In this document: positions 1 to 13,903 of the stretch, piece after piece
How positions within the stretch are numbered: position 1 is the first letter of the stretch
Layout of the letters: every line of letters starts with the position of its first letter
NCBI GenBank assembly: GCA_023846275.1
Contig: CM043865.1
Coordinates: forward strand, 5,134,068 to 5,198,067
Origin: Vanilla planifolia
Lineage: Eukaryota; Streptophyta; Magnoliopsida; Asparagales; Orchidaceae
Length of the DNA: 64,000 nt
Reading direction: 5' to 3'
The notes under the pieces: generated by a model
What the model saw: the letters and a program-made list of their open reading frames with translations, nothing else
Told to the model about the DNA's origin: nothing
Databases searched by the model: none
Position numbers and translations under genes: made by a program

Positions 1-1574
1 TGCAAAAGGTTTTTATAGTGCTAAAGAGGACTTCTTTATTATTAAGATTAATAATAATTTTTTCTAGTAAAGAATTTAAATTGCTTGCTCAAATCTAAGT
101 TGAAAATTAAAAGGTTTTATAGTGTTATTTGTTTGGACTTGACATTTTATTAAGCTTTTAAAACTTCACAATTCAACCCCCCTCCCTTCCCTTTCCTTCA
201 TATTATTCTTATTAATTATTTATAATTACAATTATAAGACTAATTATCTTGAGCTTTGCATTATGTTTCTTTGTTCTATTATTAGACTATATATTTTTTT
301 TATTAGTCTTTTAGCATTGATTTGTAAGATCATTTAACATAGTATTGTAGGCCTTTCTAAGCCAATATTGTTGACTTTTTCAAGCCAATATTGTAAAAAT
401 TTTTTGGCCTGATGCTTATAGAGTTTTTAACTCAATACTTAGTATTTTGTATAACATTTTTTGTTACAAGTGGATATAAATCTAGTTTTTTATTTAATCA
501 CTTGAAATGTTTATCTTTTTACCTTACTTGCACACTCACACAAAAATATTTTTAAAGTTAAACAAGATTTTATAAAACTTGTTTTAAAAAATTAACTAAA
601 ATTTATAAAATTTTTTTGTTATAAAATTATTTGAGAATTGAATTTGATTTAAGCTTGTTATTTGCATAATTCATTCTCATTTAGTGGACATCTCTTTCAT
701 ACAATTTTAATAATTTTTGTCAATAATTTAGTTGCAAATGAAAATTTTGATTTGATTTTAAAAACAAATTTATAAAGATAAAATTATTTATTAATTTTAA
801 GAAAACAATTTAAATAAAATGTATAGTTATAGATATTAAATGATAATTTAAATTTATTTTTTCAATCATATGTCTATTAACATAATTTTCCAAATGTAAT
901 TTAATAAATTATAACTGTAAAATTGAACTTTTAAAACAACTGAAATTTTGAAAATATGTTCATAAAATAATATAATGTTTTTAATATATCAGTATTTATT
1001 CAAAAAAATTATCATTAAATAGATTTTTTTATTAATATTTTATTGTAATAGTGCTTTATTGTGACCTAGGAATACCTTTATATCGTTAAAAAAACTGTTG
1101 CGAACAGAAAGTAACTACAAGTAAATAACTTTTTTTTGCAAAAAATGTATTATTTTAATAATATTTTTAAAATTAATGGACTTCCATGAAAAAGTACGCA
1201 GTTACTTTCTTTGAAGCCCAACTATGATGTTTTCTTATTCTCAAGAAATTAATAGATATTTTTTATATATAATAACTTTATTTTTTTTAATATGTCATTT
1301 ATCATTTTTTATGGACTTGACATTTTAAATAAATTTATTTATATATTATTTTAATCTTAAAATATTAAATAAATTCATTTAACAGGTTTTTGAAAATTTT
1401 TTCTTTAAGATCTTCGGAATTGATTTGAATTTTTTTCAATACATATTTTAAAAAAATTAAAAAAAAAAATCATTCAAAACGATATTTCATTTACTCAAAA
1501 GAAAATTCTATGTTTAATTTAACCTGATTTTTTTATTATATATAAGTGAAAAAAATTAATTATAATTTATTTTC
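1..1574. other. AT-rich intergenic DNA, no gene
   Basis: Strongly AT-rich sequence with long A and T runs and no open frame of note. A C-rich patch near 173-190 resembles short C-rich patches near 7590, which suggests old transposon debris. I see no RNA gene or coding exon. Confidence 0.6.
495..690 (+). repeat. Dispersed repeat family, copy A
   Basis: This block shares its order of short words with 7400-7600 and, more weakly, 9061-9215: a 'ttacttgcac' stretch, then a run around 'taaaacttgttt', then 'ataattcat' followed by 'gtggacatc'. All copies lie in the same orientation and are diverged. They are probably remnants of one old LTR-type element. The family is not identified. Confidence 0.4.
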
Positions 1575-2040
1575 AAATACCCGTTTGATTGCGTGTCGAT
1601 CTCACCGATGAAACAAACAACGACCAGTAATGTTTTCCTCCCATTGGAGACTTCCACGTAGAACATTAACTCTTTCTTAATTGACTATTATTTATCATCA
1701 GAGAGGAAAAAAAATCATATCTCGACATGCACGAGCGATACGATATTATCAAAATATCCTACGAGATAACGGCGATATATCGGAGAGATGGTCATATCGA
1801 AACCGAAGGGGCGTAGTGGACAGCTCGGGATCTTTTGGCAGAAAAGAAAGGCTGGCGATAAGGTGGAACGTAATCCTGTGCAACAGTGCTCGGATAAACA
1901 CGATCCATACAATAAAATTGGCCTTGTGATATGGGTCGTGTCAACGAATTGACGGCATATGATCATAACATATAGCGGGAATCTCAAGAGTAAGCGATCG
2001 TTGTGATGGAACATGACGGATAGATTCCCAAATGATGTAC
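1575..2040. other. Isolated GC-richer island, unassigned
   Basis: About 460 bp of visibly higher GC with many CG dinucleotides, sitting in very AT-rich DNA. Overlapping frames of 80-100 codons exist on both strands. None resembles a family I know, and the plus-strand one opens at TTG. It could be a fragment of an inserted element or organellar DNA. No function is assigned. Confidence 0.35.
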
Positions 2041-4599
2041 TCCATTTCTGTGATTGTATTAATAAAAGTCAATATAAAAATATTTTTACAAAGGATTTAT
2101 GTTTATTTTGAAAGAGAAATAATCATATTGTTTTAAATAAATTATTTTGATTTCTTTATAAGTATTTTTTTTATTTTGCAACACTTTTTCACAATAATAA
2201 TAATAATCAAATATAACTAAGAAATTATTTGATTATCTGATTTATTAAAATTAATAAATAATAAAAAGAAATAACATTTAAAAGTCAAGTTTGCTTTTCA
2301 AAATGATTTATTTAGTTGAGAGATTGAATCATCTTGACAATAGGCCACTATATATGACTCTTTACTTAAATTTTTTGAAGTTTTTTTATTCTTTTGTTAA
2401 TATAATACTTACACTTTTATTATTTTGTTAAAACATCAAAGCATAGTATCCTTTTTATATAATGAACTCATTTCTAGGTTTTGATATCATTTTGATCTTA
2501 TTTTATCAAATATAATCTCATCAAGTTCATTGCATTTTTATGTTATATAGACATCAATTTTTCAATTATATAGAATTCAAATTTAAATTAGATTTCTAGA
2601 TAGTACATAAACATTAAGTGGTACATATAATATCAATACAAAAGAGTAGGAGGAGAAAAATTAAAATGATACTATTAAAGTGATCTTTTTATTGCTTTAA
2701 TTATTAAGAGTCATTTTTTATCATTAGCTAAGCTAACTAGTTATTTTAATTGATCAGATAGTTCAAGTACTTTTTGTGAGTTGAATAATGACTTTCGTTA
2801 AGATGTCATCTTCCTTGGAAATCTCCAAATGTCATTTACATAGAAAGTTCAAGTTTTAAGTATCTTATGTTAAAAAAATATAAAGATTAGTTGGTTCATT
2901 ATGATACTTTTGGTACATGGTCTATAATTAGCATGAAACACGTATACTTAAGATGTTTTTTTAACAAATTTACAAGTGAAGCATGTGAATTTTTTAGTGT
3001 TAATTGATTATCATCTTGCTAGTTATAGGAAGAAGACAACTTAGTTAGAGTAGGTATTTATCTTATACTTTCTAGCATCATATCTTTATTTATATATTTC
3101 TCATTCATTTCATGCCAAAGCCTTAGAATCCTATGACCAACCAAAATTCCCATCATAATCGATAAAACCTAGGCTTAATCTTAGGCATCCATTATCATCC
3201 AATGATCTAAGTGCATCCTAACTCTTCCTTATGATACAAAAATCCTAATTGGTACCCTCTTTGCTTCCTTTATGCTCTTTCATGACCAACCACTATCCAA
3301 AATTTTCTAAACCTAATTTCTACTCCAAACCCTAATCTTCCTTAGCATAATTTCTAATTAACCCATTTGTTCTTCTAGAAACCTCCATGACAAACCATAT
3401 GCTTTCATTTCTATATGTTTTTTTATCAACTCTTTTCTAAACCAAATCCCAAATCAAACTTCAACTTGTTGTCTTCCTCTTCTAAGGGCAAAAAAAACAA
3501 TATTGTTAACTAAGTTCCTCATCCTTCTCTACCATTCTTTAGTGTTTCAAATGCAAAAATAAAAAAAAAGAGAAACTAGAGCCTATTGTTTATTTTTGAT
3601 GAATTTTAACTATTATTATTAAACGATACTTTTAGTTTTAATTAACAACTTTTGTTAAGATATTTTTTTACTTACCCTTATTGAATACCCCTTCACTCTT
3701 TCATTTGCAGTTTGTTAAGTGAGACATCAATTATAGTCAAGAACATGCATCAATATAAGTGAGACATTGTCTTACCTATGGTAAACTTAGAATATAAATT
3801 CTCAATCTTAAATCATTTGAATTTATTTTATCTAAATTTTAGATTTCAACATAATCTCTATTATAATTCTTCCATTTTTTTCATATACATTTTCATGATA
3901 TGGTTCAATAACAATATACAATCTATGTAATTATCAACAATAATCACATGTAAATTTTTACAACCACACAATTAAAATATATGAAATTCACTTTTACTAT
4001 CTCAAATGCACAATCCTCAAAAGTTCATCAACTACCAAGAAAATTATAGATCTCAAAATTCCAAAACTAGATATAGACAAACATGAGAATAAATAAAGGC
4101 ATATAATAATAACTTTGATTTAAAATAAAGAATTGATAAATAATCTCAATTCTAAGACCAAAACATCAATAATTCTTAATTATCCATGTAATTATATAAA
4201 TATTGCATTACATTTTATTACAAAAAGTTGTTTATTAGAGAAGAGGTTCCCCCTCAAAAAAAGGATCTTACTAATTAGGCCTTTTCTATTCTATCTTCAC
4301 TCTTATTTATGCTATGACCCCAGTGTACTTAAAATATGCTAGATAAAACATGGGTTGAACTAGACTTCATAGGCTCAATGGGAAAATCAGTTAACATGAT
4401 AAAAAAATTATCATTATATTATAAAAAAATGAACATATGACAACATATTTTATCTTAATCATATAATTGTGAAAACAAATTTCATTTAAATCATGTTACA
4501 AAACATAATTTAAATCTATGCCATGTTGCATATTCTAATACATATCCAAATTATGCTAAGTTCAATATCTACATTATACATAGGAAAAGAATGTCATGA
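2041..4599. other. AT-rich intergenic DNA, nothing recognised
   Basis: Simple AT-rich sequence. A pyrimidine-rich stretch at about 3100-3500 has recurrent 'cctaa' and 'accctaat' words but no coding signal. I see no RNA gene, LTR end or exon. Confidence 0.55.
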
Positions 4600-5375
4600 T
4601 ATTTACTATTCTTTATGTCTATATGTAACACATAAGAAATACAAAGTTATACAATACTTTTTTCTTTTTCATATAATCTTTCTTATTAGTCATTTCCTCT
4701 TAACAATTATATCATTATGATTCACTTAGTCTTATTATCTCTTTTATTTGATGGTTAGCCAAGTGACCTATTTTGTAATACTTTGTAATTTTAAGAAAAA
4801 TCTTCACTCTTCTATTTATATGTCAAATTATCATGAAATACAAAGTCATGCAATATTTTTTTATCACATAATATTTTTATTATTTATTTTCTCTTAATCA
4901 AAATATATTCTTATGATCATTTCAATCATATTGTCCCTTTTCTTTGATGGTCAACTAAGTATCTCACTTCATTGTATATCTTAGTTTCAAAAAAAATCCT
5001 TACACTTTTTTATTTGCATATTAAACAATTATAAAATACAGAAGGAATGTAAAGTTATATAATATTTTATTTCTTTTCATATGATATTTTTTATTGATCA
5101 TTTCTCTTAAAACAAATTGTATTATTGTAATCAACTCTATCTTCCCACCCTTTTTTAGTAGTCGACTCGGTGCTTTACTTCATAATGCTTCTTATTTTTA
5201 GAAACATCTTTACATCTTATTATTTGTATACCATACATTATTAAATACACATGAAATATAAAATCATGCAATACTTTCTTTTTGTATTATAATTTTTACA
5301 AGTCACTTTCTCTTAACCAAATTATAATCTTATAATCAACTCAATGTTTTGATATTTGCATCACTTATTTAATGA
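4600..5375 (+). repeat. Diverged tandem array, ~200-bp unit, four copies
   Basis: A landmark like 'gaaatacaaagt..atgcaata' recurs at 4636, 4835, 5045 (as 'gaatgtaaagttatata') and 5253. That gives unit lengths of about 199, 210 and 208 bp. Each unit continues in the same order: a T-rich stretch, a 'cattttctcttaa' word, a 'gatggtcaac' or 'gtcgactcgg' word, a 'cacttcat' word, then 'ttag..aaaatcttcac'. This is an old satellite-like tandem repeat. Copies are clearly diverged by substitutions and small indels. Confidence 0.65.
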
Positions 5376-6866
5376 TAATAGAATAATTATATTATTTTAA
5401 GTAATAATATTTTTTAAATTTTTAGATAATGGATCTCAAAATCAAATAGGTCAATTTATTAAAGAGTTTAATCAATCAATTCATGAAATAATTTATAACT
5501 AAAGACAAGTCAATGAGTGTTGGTGATATTGCTCAAGTATGACCCAACTTTCAAATCTTGATATCATTATTCCTAACTCTTGGTGGAGTGACTACCTATC
5601 CAAAGCTCATTATTTACACATAATTGGGGTTAAAATTATTAGACCTCACACTTGAAACTCACATAATACATAGGCTTGCATTCATCCCCTCATGCATTAT
5701 TAAGGTGCCAATCTTTTTTTATATTAGTGAATTAATGAACACATGGCTAAGCTACTACAAATTAATATATAAAGAGTTGAATTAATCTTAGGATTAATGT
5801 TAAATTAATGAGAATTGAAATCTTGTTGACACATAGCATTTGAATTAAATCAATATTTATATCATACAATATAATAAATCACATATAACTAAGATTACAT
5901 GTAATGTAGGTACAATGTTTTCATTATATACTGGTATGATCCTTTGCTTATTTAGGGTGACTTGGTCATCCAATAAAAATTCTTCTATCGCTTATGTATG
6001 AAGCCAAGTGGTGTTCTATATATTTAACAATTTTATGTATTGTACAGTATGAAGTGGTGTACAATCGCTTTTTTTTACATAACAGGTAGAATAACTTAGA
6101 GTAAAAAATGTCAAAATAGAGTTGCACAAATATGATTTAATTTACTTATGAGTGCAACCATCCTACAGAACTAAAATGTGCTAATTATATTTCCTTCATA
6201 CCAAATACATTGTGTATATCATACATATATAAGAAAATTGGTTGTTCCTCTAATGTAAAGGATGACATACTGTTATGATCTTATACCGTACAAGAAAACT
6301 TAAGAACAATGCAAAAATTATCGTATTATATACTCTCTTTTGTTAAATGTGTACAATCTTTGAATCACCTAGAAAACATAATGATATTATCATATCAAAC
6401 ATGTACAATCTACATGATTGTCTTGGATGTTGCTTTGTAACCTTCAATAATATCTGGTGAGTAGCTCTTGTATAATATGATATGCTTTGTTATACTCATA
6501 TCGTACATTTTGAGTAAGTAAAATTAACAAGTCTGATAGGTGTTTTATCGAGACAATTAGTTCTATTTGTTTATCACCTTAGTATAATTCACTGGTTATA
6601 CATGCAGGAATAGTCATCAAACCTATAATCACTAGTTTAATTACTTTGAGAATATCATCTTAGCTATTGTAGTTTTTTTTTATCAGTCATATCCTTTTGA
6701 AAGATATAAATATGAGTATATTTGAGTTAAAACAAGCTGATGAACTAACTTCCAAATCATTTTTAAAAGTGAAAATAAATTTAGAAATGTGGGTTGTACT
6801 TTACACTATCAAGAACTCCTTCATTCTGCTACTTTTAGAGCTTTATTTGTACTATTCTATATATTA
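5376..6866. other. AT-rich intergenic DNA
   Basis: No gene seen. Repeated 'gtatcatac' and 'tacaatcta' type words around 5860-6560 hint at old repeat material, like that at 8930-9010 and 30.8-32.3 kb. Confidence 0.5.
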
Positions 6867-7350
6867 TTGCATCAAAGCTTCTTATATTATTTAGTATCCT
6901 TTCACATCATTTAAACATTGTATCATATGACTCTCAAGTGAATGATATAGGCTCTTATATCTATTGATTGTTTGACTACTAGAACTTTGTATAATTGTTG
7001 TGTACTCTTTTGAGTTAGGTTGCTACCTGGTTGTGACAAAAAGAGAATGGTATTAGTTTAGACAAAAAAGAGTTACATCAAAGCTTCTTATATTGGTTGG
7101 TAAAATTCTTTCACATCATTTAGATATGTCATATTACTCACTCAAGTGAGTGTTCTTATATGTATTGATTTGTTTTGAGTATTGGAACTTTGTATAGCTA
7201 TTGTGTCCTCTTTTGAGTTGGATTGACCCCTACTTGGCTATTACAAAAAAAGAGTAGTATTGGTTTAAGTTAAATCCTTCTAAACTATAATGAAAAAGGG
7301 AATGATTGTTGTTTAGATTTACCCCACCTAGTTGTAGCAAAATAAGAGCA
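6867..7350 (+). repeat. Tandem duplication of ~206 bp plus partial third copy
   Basis: The word 'atcaaagcttcttatatt' occurs at 6871 and again at 7077. Both copies continue in parallel through 'ctttcacatcattta', 'ctcaagtga', 'ttggaactttgtata' or 'tagaactttgtata', 'tcttttgagtt' and 'aaaaagag'. A shorter third copy of the unit end lies around 7295-7350. Copies are diverged. The period is close to that of the array at 4.6-5.4 kb, but the sequences do not look the same. Confidence 0.6.
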
Positions 7351-9060
7351 GATTTAATACAAGTCTTATCATTTGGCCTACGATAGATATGGATTCAGAT
7401 TTAGATTGAATCACTTAAAAAAATTATTATGTTATTTATGTTACTTGCACTCTCATACAAAGATTCATAAAACTAAAAAATAATTTTTAAAACTTATTTA
7501 TAAGAGCTATTAAGAAGAAGAGAAAACTTTTTTCTATCTTAACTTATGTTTGAAATTGCCTTGAATTTGTAATTTACACATTTCACCCCCTTCTTCTCAT
7601 TAATATCATGCTCTCAAAACCTCAACAAGTCTTACAGTCCCATTTCTTTAACGATTAGTCACATATCTCACGTCATAGTTTGTTTTATTTTTAAGGAAAC
7701 TTCACATTTTAAGACCTGCTTATTTAATTATTTTCACTTTCACATGGCTCGTTGACCCTTTCATTTTTTTAACAACATTTTTTAGTCTTTTTTATTCCAT
7801 TTGATTCATTAGTTATTATAAATCTTTTCAATGGTATTCTTTTTTTGCAATTAACATTTATTTCTTTTCTTTTGCACATTTACTTGTAATGCTAATCATT
7901 TCTCAAAGCTTACAAAGTGAACATATAATGCTTATCATGTTGTAATATTTACATTACTTATAGTGATGTCTGTCATAATGATGTGCTTGCATGATCAACA
8001 TATATTTCTTATTTCACTATGCTTGCATAATCAATATACAATGTTGTTTCTTTTACGATACTTGTGTACTCTCAAAATGTAATTCACATCATTCTCTAAT
8101 ACATGCATACTTAATATGTAATTGATATCACTACTTCCATGCTCAAGATATATAATAGATAACTCATCACAAAATTATTTATTAGCATTAAATATAGTTC
8201 CTATATCTAATACTATTTCAAAAATTACATGTCATTTGATTTCATAGATATTATGTAGCAAGAATAGCATAGGTTTAAGCAGACATCACTACACATCATG
8301 TGTACCAATAAAGATCATGTAAGTTTATCTATAACCTACAATAAAATTTATCATCAAATCAAATATTTACATGTTCATGTGAGCTTACCTATATCATGAT
8401 GACCAATAAAATATTATAGAAAGCATATAACAACATACCAAATTAAATTTATCTTATTGAAACTTTGAACCATACATTATTGCCTTGATAATAACAAAAT
8501 AATTATATTATTTAATTAATATGTTTTGTAAATGTTTCACATCATGCATCTTAAGATTAGATATATAAATTTTTAAAAATACTAATCTTAACTCAAAAGT
8601 TTATTGGAGATATTTTAATGTAAATCATAATTAGTAACAAAAGAAATATAAAGGTTAAGCAATAAATTTTTTTTTGAGTAATCTATATTTTTTTTAGAAT
8701 GTAAAACCTATAATAATCTACTTAATGTATTATTATTATAGTGAGATATTGAGTAAATGAATTAAATACTTTTCAAATTATCTTTTTACTCATTTAGAAA
8801 AACTTAAGATATACATTTTATTTTAGTTTGTTATCTTATAAATATGTATTATAATAGAACAAAATTAATAAGTTATATAACTCATCAAAGTTTTATCAAT
8901 AAGAATTAAAAAGAGTATGAATTAAGTATGAAATGACAAAACTATAATTAATTGTATAATACGATCTATTATATTGTATAGTATGATTAGTTCAAATGTA
9001 TGATTGGACAAATAGTTAGGCTCAACAATTTGCTATTCCATAAAAATTATTTTATATTTT
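7351..9060. other. AT-rich intergenic DNA with dispersed repeat copy B
   Basis: Copy B of the dispersed repeat occupies about 7400-7600 and ends in a 'tttcaccccc' patch. The rest is AT-rich with no gene signal. Confidence 0.45.
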
Positions 9061-12000
9061 CTTTATTGTACTCCTCACATAAAGAGTTTTTAAAAATAAA
9101 TAAAATTTTCAAAATTTGTTTTATATGATTAATTAAGAATTATAAAAATCTTTGATTATTATACTTTGTTAAGTTGAATTTATGATTTGTATAATTCATC
9201 TCCCTTTCTTATGTAGACATCATACTTATCAATTCTAAATGCATCATTCTTAAGATATAATTTCTTTTGCTCTATCCTTGTTACCTAGACCTTATGTGCT
9301 ACAAATCACTATTGTTCTCCTCCTCATATCAACCTCACAAAAATGCAACAAACTTTTTATACTTATAACTTATGGATCTTATTATCATGAAAAAGATATA
9401 TTAACAGAAGTGCAAAATAATTTCTAAAGTTTTGAGAACTTATCAATTATTCATACTAGTAAAATACAACTTGATATGTCCTTTTTTTCTTTTCCTCTTA
9501 TTTTTTCACAATTTTTCTTTTTTCTCTTCTTCTCTCATCTTCTTTTTTACTTTTTCTTTCTCTCAAGTCTTTCCTCTTTCTCTCTCTTTTTTGCTATTTC
9601 TTATTTCACTTGATCCATTCTCTCAAAGCTCATTTCTCTTCTTTCTTCTTCTATTTCTCTCTCATATCACAACACTATGAATTTGCCCTAATCTTGAGGA
9701 TATCATTGTTCACACTACAACCACCAAGTCACTTTGCCACACTCCTTCCTCCTTCCTCAAATAAATCAAGATCTAAGGTTAAATGTCAGAGCCTCACCTA
9801 ATCCTACTCACATAATATATATCAACAATAAAAGCTTAAATATAAATAAGAAGATTTGAGGACACATATTTCTTAAAAAGGGATCTAATGTGACACAAGC
9901 TAAATCTTATCAAATCTCATGTATACTTCTATAAAATAAATTGTTATTATTTAAAACATCTAAATAAGAGATCCACATATAAAATTCATATCACATTCAA
10001 CCGATATCAAATCTTAATATACAATGTATAATAATTGACATAAAATTGTCATCAAAATACAAGATAGTGTCATATATAAATAATCGTCATATCTAAACAC
10101 TATCAATGACACTACCTAGTGAGTGTGATCGTTCTCCATATCATTATAATCTTTATCGCTGTGTAACATGGAAGCATAACCTGTCATACAAATATTAATG
10201 AGATTTTATAAAACTCAAATAAATAAATTCATAAGATAATAAAATATAATTAAATTATATATTAAAATAAAATTAGTAACAAAGAAATAATATGATAACT
10301 AACCCATAATATAATAACAAAAAATGTATAAAAAATTCTCTTCTATACTTATTAAATTAATTCAAAATTTTCATATAATTACTAAAATAATGTATTCTTA
10401 AATGTTCCATTCTTAGGTCCTAATTTACCATTTTAATATTATCATTGCTACCTAATAATATCTAATATCCACATTCAAATAACTATTATAGGGTCTCAAA
10501 CAAAACATCTTGCACAAAATATTAATATTACATAGCATATCTATATAAAGTATGACTTTTAGACCTATATCTAATCACCTTATACATAGTATTAGTTACT
10601 ATTTAATAAGATTATATCATAATTATAATACAAATATTTAATTATTGTATGACCTTAGACTTATACCTAGTCATTTTAGATAGAATATTAGTGATAATCT
10701 AATAATATCTATATAAATTGAAGATAATATCTCAAGAAAAATCAAATCTAATATGATAATTCTATTTCACTTATTTATATTTAATGTCATAAACTAAGAT
10801 AATATATTATTTTATTTTTTATGCATGGTCTCATATATGTATGTTTATTATCATATAAATATATAAATAAAATATCTCATTTAAATAACATCACATGCTA
10901 AAATAATATTAATAATTGTTGGAATAACCATACCATTTTGAGAACGAGATGGAAAGGCTATGTTTTCAATTCCGCATTTTGAATATATTGATATCCTTTT
11001 AATCTTAGATGCACATAATCGTGTGAAGTAGACGTGGATCAAAGTGTGTTTGAAAGGGGGTGTGAATTGAGAAGAGACTTCCCAAAAGCATTATATAATA
11101 AAGGTAAGGAGGTAGCTCGAGTCAATTGGAACACTACATGACTTCAATTTACAAACAGTCATGACACTGACATTGAAGACATTGCCCTAGAAAGAAGAAC
11201 TCTTATTAGAGATTCGATAAATTTTTTTGTTGACTAGGAAAACTTGCTTTTAGACATAGCATCTCGATCCGAAATATTGAACAGTTTCATAAGAGTAAAC
11301 AATATTAAATAACATATAAAAATACCTCAAGTATGAAAACTTTTATGAATTATTTTGCTATTGTACTTATATCATAATTATCAAATTTACTCTCTTAAAT
11401 TCAAGAAAAAAAATATTTTTTAAATTTTGTTTAATTTCTATAAATATCATACATGCACGTTTATTACTAAATAATCTTTTTAAATATATACCATTTGCCT
11501 AAGCTCTTTATGATTCAACAGTTACTCTTTTTATTTATTTTCTTGCTCTTCCTGGAAATTAGCAACTCACTTTTCTTCTTTATCTTCTTCTTTTTCTTTT
11601 CTCTTTCTCTTCTTTCTAACACTTTTGTATTTTATTTTATTTTATTAATTAATTAATTTCATTTGTATATATATATATATTATTTTCTTTTCTTCTTAAT
11701 CAAGCTTAATTTAAGTTAAATTTATAATTATTATTATTAATTTCTCAAAAATATCCTAAATCTTATACCCTTGTAATACCCTTCAATAAATTCTAAAATT
11801 ATATATATATATATATCACATATTAATCATTTATTATAATAAACTAAAAGAAGATATATTCTAATTTTCATTTACCAACATTTATTTTCTATGAAAACAA
11901 AATTACAAATGATCCCACTCAAATGTTTAACAAATTATATTTAGTACATTAACAAAGTCTCTTTTCTCATTCTTAGAAGTTTTGGATTCAAATCTTAGTG

Positions 12001-13903
12001 GTACATGCTATATTTATTTTTTTTCTCATTATCTTAATTTTATTATCATTTAAAATCTCTCTCTCTCTATTTTATTATTTTAAACTCTATTTTTTAAACT
12101 CCTTGGCTTCATGGTAAAAGCTTTTGCTATATACCAATTCATAAATATACCAAAAACCTATATACTATTTAAAAAAATTTTAAAATTATTTATGTCAATT
12201 TTGTTTAAAAATTCATATAACTAATTATCTAAATATCATAAAATTTATATTAAAAAAACGTTTTTTAATAATATGTTCAAATAAATATTTTTTACATATT
12301 TCTAAGACCACACAAAATTAATAATATTTTAATTAACAATCATTATATTTTCAAAAATAATTTTATTAAATTAAACTATACATAATTACGACTCCACTGA
12401 CTTGATCTCATAGTTTGAAACACAATATATATGTCAATTTTGGATTTTTATATTAAAACATCTTATAACAAAATTTTAAGATATTATATTACCAATTTGA
12501 GAAACCTGCATAATTCTCATAGCATGGCATCTTCATGAGTTTCCCCAAAAATTCTCCTTCATAGAACTATTCCTCATGAGAGTAAAACAACATTTAGAGA
12601 TGACAAGAGAGAGATTATGATCAAAGATTTCATGCCAACTAATGCACATGAGTATGAACTCAAGAATGCTAGAGGAAGAACTGTTTATAAAAATGTTTTC
12701 ATACTCTAAAAATATTTTATTTTTTAATTTATCTCGACATGTTTTATAAAATAATCTCATACACTTACAATTTGATCCCAAGATATAAATATAAAGTGAT
12801 TATTTTAAACATTTAGAGATGTTACATATGCGACAATTTACATTGTTGGCAATGATAAATACTGGTTGGAGGTAGCATTTGTAACAACAGTTGCCAACAA
12901 AGACAATAGACAAATCACTTTTCCTTTTTTATATATTATTTTTTTTATTATTTTTGAAATTAAAAAACATGTTTCAAAACATTATCAAACACACATCCAA
13001 TGATATTTCCAAAAACTTATAAAAATTAAATTTAACTCATGTTCTTTAAGAAAGTCAGATGGCCACGTTATTGATTTAAAGTTTGACAGGTTTGATCGAT
13101 ATTTAACAGTATTATATATAAAGCACTTAACACTACGAGACAAATGCTGTCCAAACTAGTGGCCGGCTGGCGTCGCACAGACCCGGTCAGCTTTTTAAAA
13201 AATTCCAAAAATATTAAATTATCGAAAATATATTTTAATTTTAACATCAATAAAAAAAGAAAATATTAGGTTGACACAAACGACGACAGGAAGCCAGTAA
13301 GGACGTTTCCTTCGGTCAAACCTAGACAGCCAGTAGCCTTTCTATTCAGGTCAACAGACACGTAGGAATGCTTACCTAACTTCTTTCAAAACTTAAAACA
13401 TATTTGACCGTTAGAATGTATTTCTTTGACTAAGATTGGGAGAATTTTTTAAGAATAAATTGTATTTGAGAACATCAAATTATGATATTTGGGAAAATAA
13501 AAAATATATTTTTAATAAAAAGGATCAACTTAAGCACCGCTATAAGTCAAAAATAAAGAAGAAAACATAACATAGCCAAACCGCACAATTAGTAAAGTGC
13601 ATTATTATACATGCAGCTAAGCCACAACCTTAAACTTTGAATAAGATCTACAATTGGGGTGCAACTTGGGTCAAGTGAGCCTAAACCCAACTCGAATTTG
13701 GATGCAATGTTGAGTCAACTATCGATTAGCTAACATTTGGCAAGTAAACTTTATAACAAACTCTACGATTAATGTACAGAAGCTTTCAATAAACAAAGCC
13801 ATTAAAATCTTTGCAACCCAGAGCGTTACAAAGAAGTTATACTTCAATTGAAAAGCATTTAAATATAAACTGGAATTAGATACAATGCATGAGCATACCT
13901 GCT
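9061..13903. other. AT-rich intergenic DNA with dispersed repeat copy C
   Basis: The weakest dispersed-repeat copy is at 9061-9215. Pyrimidine-rich tracts lie at 9478-9665 and 11560-11620. The pyrimidine tract is the only reason for the open frames near 9.4-9.8 kb, whose translations are almost all F, S and L. Slightly GC-richer patches at 10.92-11.28 kb and 13.06-13.43 kb are unassigned. Confidence 0.5.
13255..13432. promoter_or_regulatory. Cluster of W-box-like TTGAC words
   Basis: Five TTGAC/GTCAA cores occur in under 200 bp, in a GC-richer patch about 0.5 kb beyond the 3' end of the MEMO gene. W-boxes bind WRKY factors. No gene start is visible nearby that they would serve, so a chance cluster or a promoter relic is equally possible. 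Confidence 0.2.

Noticed and set aside
9432-9801. Hydrophobic Phe/Ser/Leu-rich frames
   Set aside because: They are direct translations of a pyrimidine tract, not genes.
12840-12900. Inverted repeat TGTTGGCAA/TTGCCAACA as a possible small transposon end
   Set aside because: Only a 9-bp arm, no flanking duplication and no element body seen.
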